A DNA stretch of 64,000 bases, taken from contig CAWJBI010000044.1 of the NCBI GenBank assembly GCA_963841065.1, forward strand, positions 62,001 through 126,000. The letters run 5' to 3'. The notes below the pieces were generated by a model. The model was not told where the DNA came from and did not search any database. It saw only the letters and a program-made list of their open reading frames with translations. The DNA comes from M0108 sp963841065. GTDB lineage: Bacteria > Pseudomonadota > Gammaproteobacteria > Chromatiales > Chromatiaceae. This document shows, one piece after another, positions 1-10,559 of this stretch. A program made the position numbers and the translations under genes. The stretch's first letter is position 1; each line of letters begins with the position of its first letter.

Positions 1-679
1 ATGGCCTGGACAGGGGGTCAAAACACCCCCTGTCGGGCCGTGATGCAGGGTTCTGGTCCCTAGAGGCCGGACTACTGTTCGGTCTTGGAGTGGTTTCTTC
101 AGGTGCGAGGACGCGATTTTAACAAGACGGGCAAGAGCCCCCCCGGTAGCCGTTGGCAGTTCGCGTACCACCTCAATCCCCGATCGAGCTCGTACTCCCG
201 GTCGTAGAATTATAGGAAACCCAACCGCCCGGCATCTGAAGTGGGGGAGAGAGGACGATAACACCGCAGGAAGGCTCGCCGCAAGGACACAGCGCGAGCC
301 GACGGGGAAAGATAGGGAGCGGACCGGCGCCGGGCATTGCGCTCCCCTTGGGCGGCGCGATTGCGCGCTCCATAAGTCGTGCTGGCGTTCCCGCCAGGCT
401 CGCCAGTAGTCGTCAGGTTCCTCGGTTCAGGACTTCCTCTGCGCTTCCTCCCTACCCGCCTCGGGGCGACGCCGTTGGCTTCGAGTTACAGTTCCCCCGG
501 TCAGGCCTGTGGCGGACTTCCACCACCTTCATGACATGGCATACCGGGCAACCAAAAAATCATGTGTGCTCGGTATACAAGCTTGCGCCAGGGCCGAATT
601 CCTGGCCGACCGCTAGAGATGCGAAAATTGAGTACAATGCGCCTCCTTGCCACCCACACGCGGAACCCTTGGCCCCATC
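1..679. other. Non-coding stretch, possible degraded structured RNA on minus strand
   Basis: No convincing gene is present: the short open frames here have no recognisable product. Read on the minus strand from about 560 down to 110, the sequence has the feel of domain I of a bacterial group II intron (GTGGAAGTCCGCC followed by CCTGACCGGGGGAA). There is no reverse transcriptase gene and I cannot find a domain V hairpin, so an intact intron is not supported. A perfect 10-bp inverted repeat with a 6-base loop lies at 9-34. Low certainty. Confidence 0.25.
9..34. repeat. Perfect 10-bp inverted repeat
   Basis: GACAGGGGGT at 9-18 pairs with ACCCCCTGTC at 25-34 around a 6-base loop. No T-tract follows on either strand, so it is not a standard terminator. 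It could be part of the structured element suspected in this stretch. Confidence 0.5.
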
Positions 680-1123
680 GTGAACAACCCCCAAGGCCCC
701 TTCTGGGAAATCACCCCCCTGGACGCCATGAGTAGCGACCAGTGGGAGGCCCTCTGCGACCGCTGTGGCAAGTGTTGCCTGGAGAAACTGGAGGAAGAGG
801 AGACGGGTCGCATCTTCTACACCAACGTTGCCTGCAAGCTGCTCGACCCCGCCACCGGCGCTTGCGGCGACTATCCGCATCGTTCCCGCCTGGTGCATGA
901 TTGTATCGAACTCACGCCGGCCACCGTCGCCAACCCCCGCTGGCTCCCCACCACCTGCGCCTACCGCCGCCTACGCGAGGGCAGATCCCTGCCCCGATGG
1001 CACCCCCTTCTCAGCGGTGACCCCACCTCCGTGAGCCGCGCTGGCCAGTGCGTCGCCGGTCGGGTCATCCCCGCCGCCGAGGCCGGACCCCTGGTCCACC
1101 ACCTCATTGACTGGATCGAATAG
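680..1123 (+). CDS. YcgN/YkgJ-type cysteine-cluster protein (UPF0260)
   Basis: 147-residue protein of the YcgN family, small cytoplasmic proteins with a conserved CxxCxxCC cluster thought to bind a metal or Fe-S centre; the function is not established. The cluster C26-x2-C29-x2-C32-C33 is visible, followed by FYTNVAC and TCAYR, all family hallmarks. I chose the GTG at 680 because it places PFW at residues 7-9, close to the E. coli protein. A TTG at 647 would add 11 unconserved residues. The gene stands alone ahead of the frd operon, with 101 bases between. Confidence 0.85.
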   Translation: MNNPQGPFWEITPLDAMSSDQWEALCDRCGKCCLEKLEEEETGRIFYTNVACKLLDPATGACGDYPHRSRLVHDCIELTPATVANPRWLPTTCAYRRLREGRSLPRWHPLLSGDPTSVSRAGQCVAGRVIPAAEAGPLVHHLIDWIE

Positions 1124-1224
1124 CCCGCATCCCCGGCCTCGCTTCCACGACCCCCCCAGGTCCTCCGCCCGCGCGGCGGGGACAAGCCCCTCCCGATCCC
1201 CCTGCCCTTCCCGGTGAGCACTCG

Positions 1225-1962
1225 ATGAAAATTGCTTCTCCCCCCTCGGCCTCCTTCTGCCCCGCCCGGCTGGACCTGCTGCAAAGCGCCTCGGGCCTGG
1301 TCCTGGCCCTCTTCATGTGGCTGCACATGGTCTTCGTCTCCTCCATCCTCCTGGGCCAGGACGTCTTCTGGACGGTGGCGCGCTTTTTCGAGGGCTACTT
1401 CCTCTTCGGTCGGGGCTATCCCATCCTGGTGACCCTCTTCGCCACCGCCATCCTGGCGCTTTTCGTCCTGCACGCCGTCCTGGCCCTGCGCAAGTTTCCC
1501 GCCGACTGGCGCCAATACCGGACCTTCTGGCACCATGCCGGCCGCTTTCCCCATGGTGATACCCGCCTCTGGCTGGTCCAGGTGCTCACCGGCTTTGCCC
1601 TCTTCTTCCTGGCCCCGGTCCATCTCTACCAGATGATGGCGCACCCGGACCTGATCGGTCCCTTCGCCTCCGCCGACCGGGTCTGGAGCGGGCGGTTCTG
1701 GCCCCTCTATCTCCTGCTCCTCTTCGCGGTGGAGGTGCATGGCGGCGTTGGCCTCTATCGCCTGGCCTTGAAGTGGGGCTGGTTCGAGGGCAAGGACCCG
1801 GCGCTCACCCGCCGGCGGCTCCGGCGGGCCAAGTGGGCCCTGACGACCTTCCTGATCAGCCTCGGGCTCCTGTCCCTGGCGGCTTATATGGTCATCGGCA
1901 TGGATCACGCCCCCCACGCGGGCGAACGCTACACCCCGACCTGGGCGGAGACAGGGCGATGA
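1225..1962 (+). CDS. frdC: Fumarate reductase dihaem cytochrome b subunit (Wolinella type)
   Basis: Membrane anchor of quinol:fumarate reductase, 245 residues with about five hydrophobic helices. His34, His83, His133 and His172 match, with a constant offset of 10, the four haem ligands of Wolinella succinogenes FrdC (44, 93, 143, 182). Glu56 and Glu170 match its quinol-site Glu66 and E-pathway Glu180. That is strong evidence for a dihaem, menaquinol-oxidising subunit rather than an E. coli-type FrdC/FrdD pair. It is the first gene of frdCAB, and its stop overlaps the frdA start (ATGA). Confidence 0.93.
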   Translation: MKIASPPSASFCPARLDLLQSASGLVLALFMWLHMVFVSSILLGQDVFWTVARFFEGYFLFGRGYPILVTLFATAILALFVLHAVLALRKFPADWRQYRTFWHHAGRFPHGDTRLWLVQVLTGFALFFLAPVHLYQMMAHPDLIGPFASADRVWSGRFWPLYLLLLFAVEVHGGVGLYRLALKWGWFEGKDPALTRRRLRRAKWALTTFLISLGLLSLAAYMVIGMDHAPHAGERYTPTWAETGR

Positions 1963-4061
1963 AAATCCTCTATACGGAGGTGTTGGTTATCGGCGGCGGC
2001 CTGGCCGGACTGCGGACTGCGGTGGGGGTCAAGCGGCGAGGGCTGGACACCCTGATCCTGTCCCTGGTCCCGCCCAAGCGCTCCCACTCCGCGGCGGCCC
2101 AGGGCGGCATGCAGGCGAGCCTCGCGAATGCGCTCAAGGGCGCCGGCGACAACGAGGAGACCCACTTCCACGACACGGTGCGCGGCAGCGACTGGGGTTG
2201 CGATCAGCGGGTGGCGCGCCTTTTCACCCACATGGCCCCCAAGGCGGTGCGCGAGTTGGCCGCCTGGGGCGTGCCCTGGAGCCGGGAACAGCAGGGGGAG
2301 CGCCAGGTCATCATCAACGGCGAGGCGATCAGCCTGCGGACCCCCGCCGCCGTTCATGGCCTGATTGCCGCCCGGGACTTCGGCGGCACCAAGAAGTGGC
2401 GCACCTGCTACACCTCCGACGGCACCGGTCACGCCATGCTCTATGCCGTGTCGGATCAGGCCATCGCCGCCGCCATCCCGGTACACGAACGCCAGGAGGC
2501 CATGGCCCTCATCCACGACGGCGCCCGCTGCCTGGGCGCCGTGGTCCGCGACCTGATCACGGGGGAACTCCGCGCCTATCTGGCGCGGGCGACGGTCGTG
2601 GCCACCGGGGGTTTCGGACGCATCTGGGGCGTCTCCACCAACGCCATCATCAACGAAGGCATGGGCCAGGCCCTTGCCCTGGAGACGGGGGTAGCGCGGC
2701 TGGCCAACCTGGAGGCGGTGCAATTCCACCCCACGGCCATAGTCCCCGCCGGCATCCTGGTGACCGAGGGCTGCCGTGGCGACGGCGGCCTGCTGCGGGA
2801 CCTGGATGGTCATCGCTTCATGCCGGACTACGAGCCCGAGAAGAAGGAACTGGCCTCCCGCGACGTAGTGTCCCGGCGCATGGCGGAGCATATGCGCAAG
2901 GGCAAGGGGGTCAAGGGTCCCTTTGGGGATTTTCTCTGGCTGGACATCACGTTGCTCGGCCGCGCCCACATTGAGAAGAACCTGCGCGAGGTCAGGGACA
3001 TCTGCCGGTACTTCCTGGGGATAGATCCGACGGTGGATTTCATCCCGGTGCGGCCGACCCAGCACTATTCCATGGGCGGCATCCGTACCGATCACCAGGG
3101 CCAGAGCCCCTGGCTCCGGGGCCTCTTTGCCTGTGGCGAGGTGGCTTGCTGGGACCTGCACGGCTTCAACCGCCTGGGCGGCAATTCGGTGGCGGAGACG
3201 GTGGTGGCCGGAATGCTGGTGGGCGAATACGTCGCCGACTTCTGCGCCACGCCCGAGGGCCAGGTCCAGGTCTCCAGCGCCCTGGCCCAGGAGTTCATCC
3301 GGCGCGAGCAGGCCGGGATCGATCGCCTGCTGGCGCGACCGGGTCGGGAGAGCGCCATCGCTATTCGCCAGGCCATGGAGCGGGTCATGACGGATCAGGT
3401 AGGCCTGTTCCGCAAGGGGCCGGACCTGGAGGCGGCCGTGGCGGAACTGCAAGCCCTGCTGGCCCGCGCCGGGGACCTGGGGGTACGCAATCCCTATCCC
3501 GGCGCCAACCCGGAGTTGGTCCTGGCCTACCGGCTGCCGCGCATGCTCAAGATTGCCCTGGGGGCGGCGATGGGCGCCCTGGCCCGTACCGAGAGCCGGG
3601 GCGCCCATTACCGGGAGGATTTCCCCGGCCGCAACGACCGCGACTGGCTCAAGCGCACCCTGTTGCACTGGCCCGCGGGCGGGAACCAGCCAGAGCTGGA
3701 CTACGAGGCCCTGGAGGTCGGCACCCTGGAACTGCCACCGGGCTTTCGCGGCTATGGCGCCCGCGACATCCTGGATCACCCCGACACGGCCCGACGCCAG
3801 GCCGAGGTGGATGCCCTGCGGGCCAGCGCCGCAGCCGGAGAACTGCCCGGGGCCGGAGAAGGCGCGGCCGGAGAGGCCCAAGCCCTGCAGGAATGGCTCA
3901 TGCCCTTCCACCACCTGCTGCCCGAGCGCTATCGCGGCCCCAATGCCCGGGTCCCAACACCCACGGGCCTCGAGGCCCCGAGCGCCGACGCCCTCGTCGC
4001 CAGGGCCCCCCTCACCGCCGCAGGGACAGCCGCCCGCCGCCCCCAGGATCCCCAATCATGA
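1959..4061 (+). CDS. frdA: Fumarate reductase flavoprotein subunit
   Basis: Catalytic FAD subunit of quinol:fumarate reductase, 700 residues, interconverting fumarate and succinate on the cytoplasmic face. The N-terminal FAD fold GGGLAG is followed by RSHSAAAQGG, whose His43 corresponds to the covalent FAD attachment site of Wolinella FrdA. Substrate-site blocks are present: FHPTA, TEGCRGDGG, QHYSMGGI and HGFNRLGGNS. Similarity to the epsilonproteobacterial enzyme is very close through most of its length. The C-terminal 40 residues are Ala/Pro-rich and probably not conserved. The start ATG overlaps the frdC stop, and the stop overlaps the frdB start. Confidence 0.95.
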   Translation: MKILYTEVLVIGGGLAGLRTAVGVKRRGLDTLILSLVPPKRSHSAAAQGGMQASLANALKGAGDNEETHFHDTVRGSDWGCDQRVARLFTHMAPKAVRELAAWGVPWSREQQGERQVIINGEAISLRTPAAVHGLIAARDFGGTKKWRTCYTSDGTGHAMLYAVSDQAIAAAIPVHERQEAMALIHDGARCLGAVVRDLITGELRAYLARATVVATGGFGRIWGVSTNAIINEGMGQALALETGVARLANLEAVQFHPTAIVPAGILVTEGCRGDGGLLRDLDGHRFMPDYEPEKKELASRDVVSRRMAEHMRKGKGVKGPFGDFLWLDITLLGRAHIEKNLREVRDICRYFLGIDPTVDFIPVRPTQHYSMGGIRTDHQGQSPWLRGLFACGEVACWDLHGFNRLGGNSVAETVVAGMLVGEYVADFCATPEGQVQVSSALAQEFIRREQAGIDRLLARPGRESAIAIRQAMERVMTDQVGLFRKGPDLEAAVAELQALLARAGDLGVRNPYPGANPELVLAYRLPRMLKIALGAAMGALARTESRGAHYREDFPGRNDRDWLKRTLLHWPAGGNQPELDYEALEVGTLELPPGFRGYGARDILDHPDTARRQAEVDALRASAAAGELPGAGEGAAGEAQALQEWLMPFHHLLPERYRGPNARVPTPTGLEAPSADALVARAPLTAAGTAARRPQDPQS

Positions 4062-4801
4062 GCCGCACCCTCCGCTTCCACATCTTCCGTCACACCCCTG
4101 GAGACCCGGCCAGCGTCCCCCACCTCCAGGATTACCGCCTGGAAGAGGCCCCGGGCATGACCCTCTTCATCGCCCTCAACCATATCCGCGAGGAGCAGGA
4201 CCCCAGCCTGGCCTTCGACTTCGTCTGCCGGGCCGGCGTCTGCGGCAGTTGCGCCATGGTGATCAACGGCCTGCCGGGCCTGGCCTGCCGGACCCTCACC
4301 GCCTCCCTGCCGGCGGAGATCACCCTCCTGCCCCTGCCGGTCTTCGAGCTTATCGGCGACCTCTCGGTGAATACGGGCAAGTGGATGCGCGCCCTGAGCG
4401 AGCGGCTGGAGACCTGGATCCACCTCCAGGGCGAACCGGACCTGGATGCCATCGAGGCCCCCATGGCCCCCGAACTGGCGGAGCAAATCTACGAACTGGA
4501 TCGCTGTATCGAGTGTGGCTGCTGTATCGCCGCCTGCGGCACGGCCCAGATGCGCCAGGACTTCGTCGGCGCCGCCGGCCTCAACAAGATCGCCCGCTTC
4601 CGCCTCGACCCCCGGGACCGGCGCGAGGAGGCGGATTACTACGGGGTCATCGGTGACGATCAGGGGGTCTTCGGCTGCATGAGCCTGCTCGGCTGCCACG
4701 ACGTCTGCCCCAAGGGCCTGTCCCTCCAGACCCAGATCGCCTATCTGCGCCGGGCCATGGTGCGCCAGGGCCTGCGCGGCCAGCCGATCTGCCTGGATTA
4801 G
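4058..4801 (+). CDS. frdB: Fumarate reductase iron-sulfur subunit
   Basis: 247-residue electron-transfer subunit linking FrdC haems to FrdA flavin. Cys57, Cys62, Cys65 and Cys77 bind the [2Fe-2S] centre, at the same numbers as in Wolinella. CIECGCCIAAC (150-160) together with C207, C213 and C217 supplies the [4Fe-4S] and [3Fe-4S] centres. It is the last gene of frdCAB; its TAG abuts the stop of the convergent feoB with no space between. The enzyme may serve fumarate respiration or, in reverse, succinate oxidation. Confidence 0.95.
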   Translation: MSRTLRFHIFRHTPGDPASVPHLQDYRLEEAPGMTLFIALNHIREEQDPSLAFDFVCRAGVCGSCAMVINGLPGLACRTLTASLPAEITLLPLPVFELIGDLSVNTGKWMRALSERLETWIHLQGEPDLDAIEAPMAPELAEQIYELDRCIECGCCIAACGTAQMRQDFVGAAGLNKIARFRLDPRDRREEADYYGVIGDDQGVFGCMSLLGCHDVCPKGLSLQTQIAYLRRAMVRQGLRGQPICLD

Positions 4802-6861
4802 CTAGACCAGCCACCCCACCAGCTCCAGCGGCCAGCGCACCGCCACCGCCACCACCAGGGCCACGCCGATGGAGAGGGCGACGGAGTAGTAGGCGTCCCG
4901 CGGGCCCAGGAGCTTCAACATCATGGCGAAGGTGGACACGCAGGGCACATAGAAGGTCAGGAAGACCAGGAAGGTGACGATCTGGGTGGTGTCGAGCACG
5001 CTGGACAGTTCCTGGGTGCCCAGGGCCTGAAACACCATCAGCAGGGACAGCTCCTTGCGCAGGACGCCAAAGAGGATCGGCACCCCCAGCGCCACGGGCA
5101 GACCCAGCCACCAGCTCGTGATGGGCGTCAGCGTCAGGTTGATCCAGGCATCGGCGCCATAGCGGTCCAGCAGCGCCAGCACCACGCTGCCCGCCACCAG
5201 CAGCGGCAGGACGATGGTGACGATATCGCGGCTGCGATCCCAGGTGCTGGCCAACACCTGGCGCGGGGTCGGCAGGGCGTAGTCGGGGATCTCCTGGATG
5301 ATGCCCGGCGTGGTCTCGGGATAGCGGCGCTGGAGGAGCTTGCCCACCAGGCTGACGACGACGGGGATGAGCATGAAGAGGGCGAATACCCCGAGGCCAC
5401 CCAGATACTTGCCGCCCACCGCCAGCAGGATGGCGGACCGCGCCGAACAGGGCAGAAAGGTGATCAGCAGCGAGGCCACGGTGCGGTCGCGCCCCCGGGT
5501 GACGGCGGCGGTGGCGGCCAGGGCCGGGACATTGCAGCCCAGCCCCATCAAAAACGGCAGGGCGACGCCGCCATGCAGCCCCAGTTGATGGAAGCCGCGA
5601 TCGACGACAAAGGCGACGCGGTGCATGATGCCGGACTCCTCCAGCACCACCAGCAGCATCACCAGTGGGATCATGTAGGGGATGACGATCCCCGCCAGGC
5701 CGATGACGCCATCCAGCACGGCGCGCGCCAGGACCCCCATAAGATCGGTGGGTTGCCAGGGCTCCGCCCAGGCGATCAGGCGCGCGACCGTGAGTCCGTC
5801 GAGAAAGGCGCTCACCTCGAACACGAAAAACAGCACCATCGCAAAGATCACCAGGGTGCCGACAAAGCCCCATTGGGGGTGCAGAAAGAGGTCGTCCGCC
5901 CAGCGTTGCCAGCGCGGCGTCGCGTCTTCCTGACCGGGACGGGTCACCGCCTCGAAGAGGACGGCGGCCTGGTGATGCCGGTCGGCGTGGATCTCCTCCG
6001 CCAGGGGGCGCGGCAAGGCCGCGCCGGCCTGGGCCCGGGCGGCGAGCAACGATGGCATGGGCGTCGGGGAAATGGGCCCGCAACTCCTGAGCAAAGTAAT
6101 CCTCGTTTTCCGCCAGTTGCAGTGTTAGCAAGGCCTCCGGCACGGCGAAGGCCGCCGCCACCTCTGGCTGGCGGGCGATCTCGGCAATGGCCCCCCATTG
6201 GGCGACGATGTGCGGGCTGGGTGGGATGGGCCCAGGGGACCGGCGGGGCCTTGCGGGTCTCCCGCGCCACCCGGGTCAGGGTGGTAAAGAGCTCGGCCAG
6301 GCCTATGCCCATGTGCGCCACGGTCGGCACCACGGGGCCGCCCAGTTTGGCCGCCAGGGCGCGGACATTAATGAAGCGGCGCTTGGCGCGCGCCTCGTCC
6401 ATGCGGTTGAGGGCAAAGACCATCGGCCGGCCCAAGGGCATCAATTCCAGCGCGAGCTCCAGATCCCGTTCCAGAGCCGTGGCATCCATCACCATCAAGA
6501 GTACATCGGGCGCGGCAAAGACAGTCGCGGGCAGATGGGCCTCATGTTGGGCGATGGCCGGCCAGCAATCACCCCACAACAGATACTTCAGCGTCACCTG
6601 CTCGTCTTCGTCGGGGGCGTGAAAGCCCTCGATGGCGGGCAAGGCGACCAGGGAGATCTGATCGACGCCCACCTCGACCAGGCATTCCTCATAGGCGGGG
6701 CCGATACCGGCCAGGCGTTCGTGGTGGGTTCTGGTGCTGGCGGCGGCGTGGAAGATGCTGTGCTTACCGTTGCCATTCCGGCCGACAATCGCCACGCGGG
6801 GGCGTCGGGCGCCCCGCAAGGTGGGTCCGTGGAGGGGGAAGGTCGGGACAGACAGGCTCAT
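4802..6861 (-). pseudogene. feoB: FeoB-like ferrous iron transporter, degenerate and frame-broken
   Basis: The C-terminal membrane part is clear FeoB: two Gate-type segments (GLGCNVPA, LPCSARSA) and TFYVPCVSTFA. The N-terminal G domain is degenerate: the P-loop reads GRNGNGKH instead of GNPNxGKST, and the DxPG switch reads ALPAIEG. The NxxD motif (NRMD) survives. Coding continuity needs two +1 shifts, near 6213 and near 6048. No feoA is adjacent. It lies just downstream of fur on the same strand. The frame breaks could be sequencing errors, but the eroded GTP-binding motifs argue for real decay or a GTP-independent variant. Confidence 0.75.
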
Positions 6862-6922
6862 GGGCTGACCGTGGGAAGTGGCGATGGTTTGTGGGGCTGC
6901 AAGCTGCCGTTCATGAAGGCCT

Positions 6923-7351
6923 TCAGTGCCCCGCCTGGCAGTTGGGGCAAAGGCCAAGGATGTTCAGGGTGTGGTCCTCCAGGGTGAAGCCGTGCTCCGC
7001 CGCGATGGCCCGCTGGCGCTCCTCGATGGCCTCGTCCAGGAACTCCACCACCTGACCGCACTTGATGCACACCAGGTGATCGTGATGGGCGCCGCGATCG
7101 AGTTCGAAGAAGGACTGGCCACCCTCGAAGTTGTGACGGGAAACCAGGCCCGCGGCCTCGAACTGGGTGAGAACCCGATAGACCGTGGCCAGGCCGACCA
7201 CCTCGCCCCGGGTCAGCAGGATGCGGTACACATCCTCGGCCCGCAGGTGGCGCGCGCCCCGACCCTCGCCGCTGGTCTCCAGGATCTCCAGGATCTTCAT
7301 GCGTGGCAGGGTGACTTTCAGCCCCGCCTGCTTAATCTGACTTTCGGTCAA
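6923..7351 (-). CDS. fur: Ferric uptake regulator Fur
   Basis: 142-residue iron-responsive repressor. The winged-helix half contains AGLKVTLPRMKILEIL and ATVYRVLTQFE; the dimerisation half has the metal-binding HHDH segment, CIKC and a C-terminal CPNC, closely matching E. coli Fur. I chose TTG at 7351 because a GGGGGG Shine-Dalgarno-like run lies about 8 bases upstream and the protein then begins LTESQIKQAGLK, like E. coli. A longer reading from 7450 adds unconserved residues. It is divergent from katG and immediately upstream of feoB. Confidence 0.93.
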   Translation of the reverse strand: MTESQIKQAGLKVTLPRMKILEILETSGEGRGARHLRAEDVYRILLTRGEVVGLATVYRVLTQFEAAGLVSRHNFEGGQSFFELDRGAHHDHLVCIKCGQVVEFLDEAIEERQRAIAAEHGFTLEDHTLNILGLCPNCQAGH

Positions 7352-7908
7352 GACCTTGCCCCCCTTGCGTGGCGATGCGCGGATGCCCGCCCAGCGGCGA
7401 CAGGGACCGAGCGGTTCGGCGCCACACACCGGTGACCGCCAGAACCCCAACCGCTAGTCGAGAAAGCTTCTCATTTACTTACCTGGGAAGCAAGCCGCGC
7501 ACCGGGCCAACTCGCATGGGTCCTGGCGGAACTGGGTGAGGCCGCAAGTCGCACCCGGAACACCGGCAACGCCTTAACCGCCAAGGATCACCGTGGCATT
7601 TTGATCCCGGGCCCGCACCTTGGCCCTCAATCCTGGGCATAAGGGCCGATCAATAGCCTGGCCCGATGGCTATTCTCGTTTTTAACGATTGGCGATGTTT
7701 CTCGACCTCTGGTCCAATAATCCCATCGCCGTCATCCGCTGGCGACGGAGAACGCCTCTCCTCTCCCCGTTGGCGGGTGCCAGCGATACCCTCCATGCCC
7801 TCATCCTGGAGAACCCGCATGAACAAAGCTGTCAAACAACCAGACCGATAGACGTTGAGGTATCACCTTCTAGCCGCACGGTAACGCTATCATCCACGGG
7901 AGATAACC
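7352..7908. promoter_or_regulatory. fur-katG divergent intergenic region
   Basis: 557 bases without a supportable gene. GAGAA-AGC-TTCTC at 7460-7472 is an inverted repeat; read on the minus strand as TGAGAAGCTTTCTCG it partly resembles a Fur 7-1-7 box and sits about 110 bases upstream of fur. AATAGCC-N9-GGCTATT at 7652-7674 is a perfect inverted repeat on the katG side, but its 13-base ATAG/CTAT spacing does not fit the OxyR pattern. A GGGAGA ribosome-binding site precedes katG. Confidence 0.35.
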
Positions 7909-10117
<2,209 letters not shown>

Positions 10118-10122
10118 GACTG

Positions 10123-10158
10123 AACAGAAAAGGGCCGCAAGGCCCTTTTCTGTTTTCT
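10123..10158 (+). terminator. Rho-independent terminator after katG
   Basis: AACAGAAAAGGGCC (10123-10136) pairs perfectly with GGCCCTTTTCTGTT (10141-10154) around a GCAA loop, and T-rich sequence follows. Confidence 0.9.
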
Positions 10159-10559
10159 GGCGAAGGAGGGAAGATTCGAAAGGGATCTTTACGGTACGCC
10201 ATGACGGCACCTATGACGGGGGGGCAACTGGTCCCAGACCCAGTCGCCGCCCTGCGGGGTGGGGCCCGGGATCAGGGCGGCCCCTGCCGTACAGCCGTCA
10301 AGATACTGATTTTCTACGCTTTCACCCGGCTTTGAGCGGGTCTCCAACTACCCGAGGCCAGGGGCTAGATGGCTTATATCCTCTAATATGCTAAATTAGT
10401 GATAGAACTGAGTCGTTAGCGAGCAGGGTTCGCCGCCAACCAGTCATCCCTCGGACCTCGCCGCCGCCCAACGACCGCCATCACCTCTCGGCCCCCTCCC
10501 GTTCGGCCCACTTGCCGCGGTCGGGAGCCTTTTACGACAGCGTGCCGGGGTGCGCAACC
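10159..10559. other. Intergenic region with AT-rich motif
   Basis: About 400 bases with no gene I can support. It contains an AT-rich island around 10374-10405 that includes an 18-base motif shared with the promoter at 18303-18320. Confidence 0.5.
10377..10394. repeat. Shared 18-base motif, copy 1
   Basis: TATCCTCTAATATGCTAA. It differs at one base from the copy at 18303-18320. It lies 166 bases before the V-ATPase subunit I start. It may be an operator; the surrounding promoter elements of copy 2 are not conserved here. Confidence 0.45.

Noticed and set aside
1929..4055. Long minus-strand frame antisense to frdA (708 codons)
   Set aside because: It is a shadow of high GC codon use; composition is low-complexity, and frdA is clearly the gene.
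7652..7674. OxyR site upstream of katG
   Set aside because: ATAG and CTAT are 13 bases apart, not 7, and no second pair is found.
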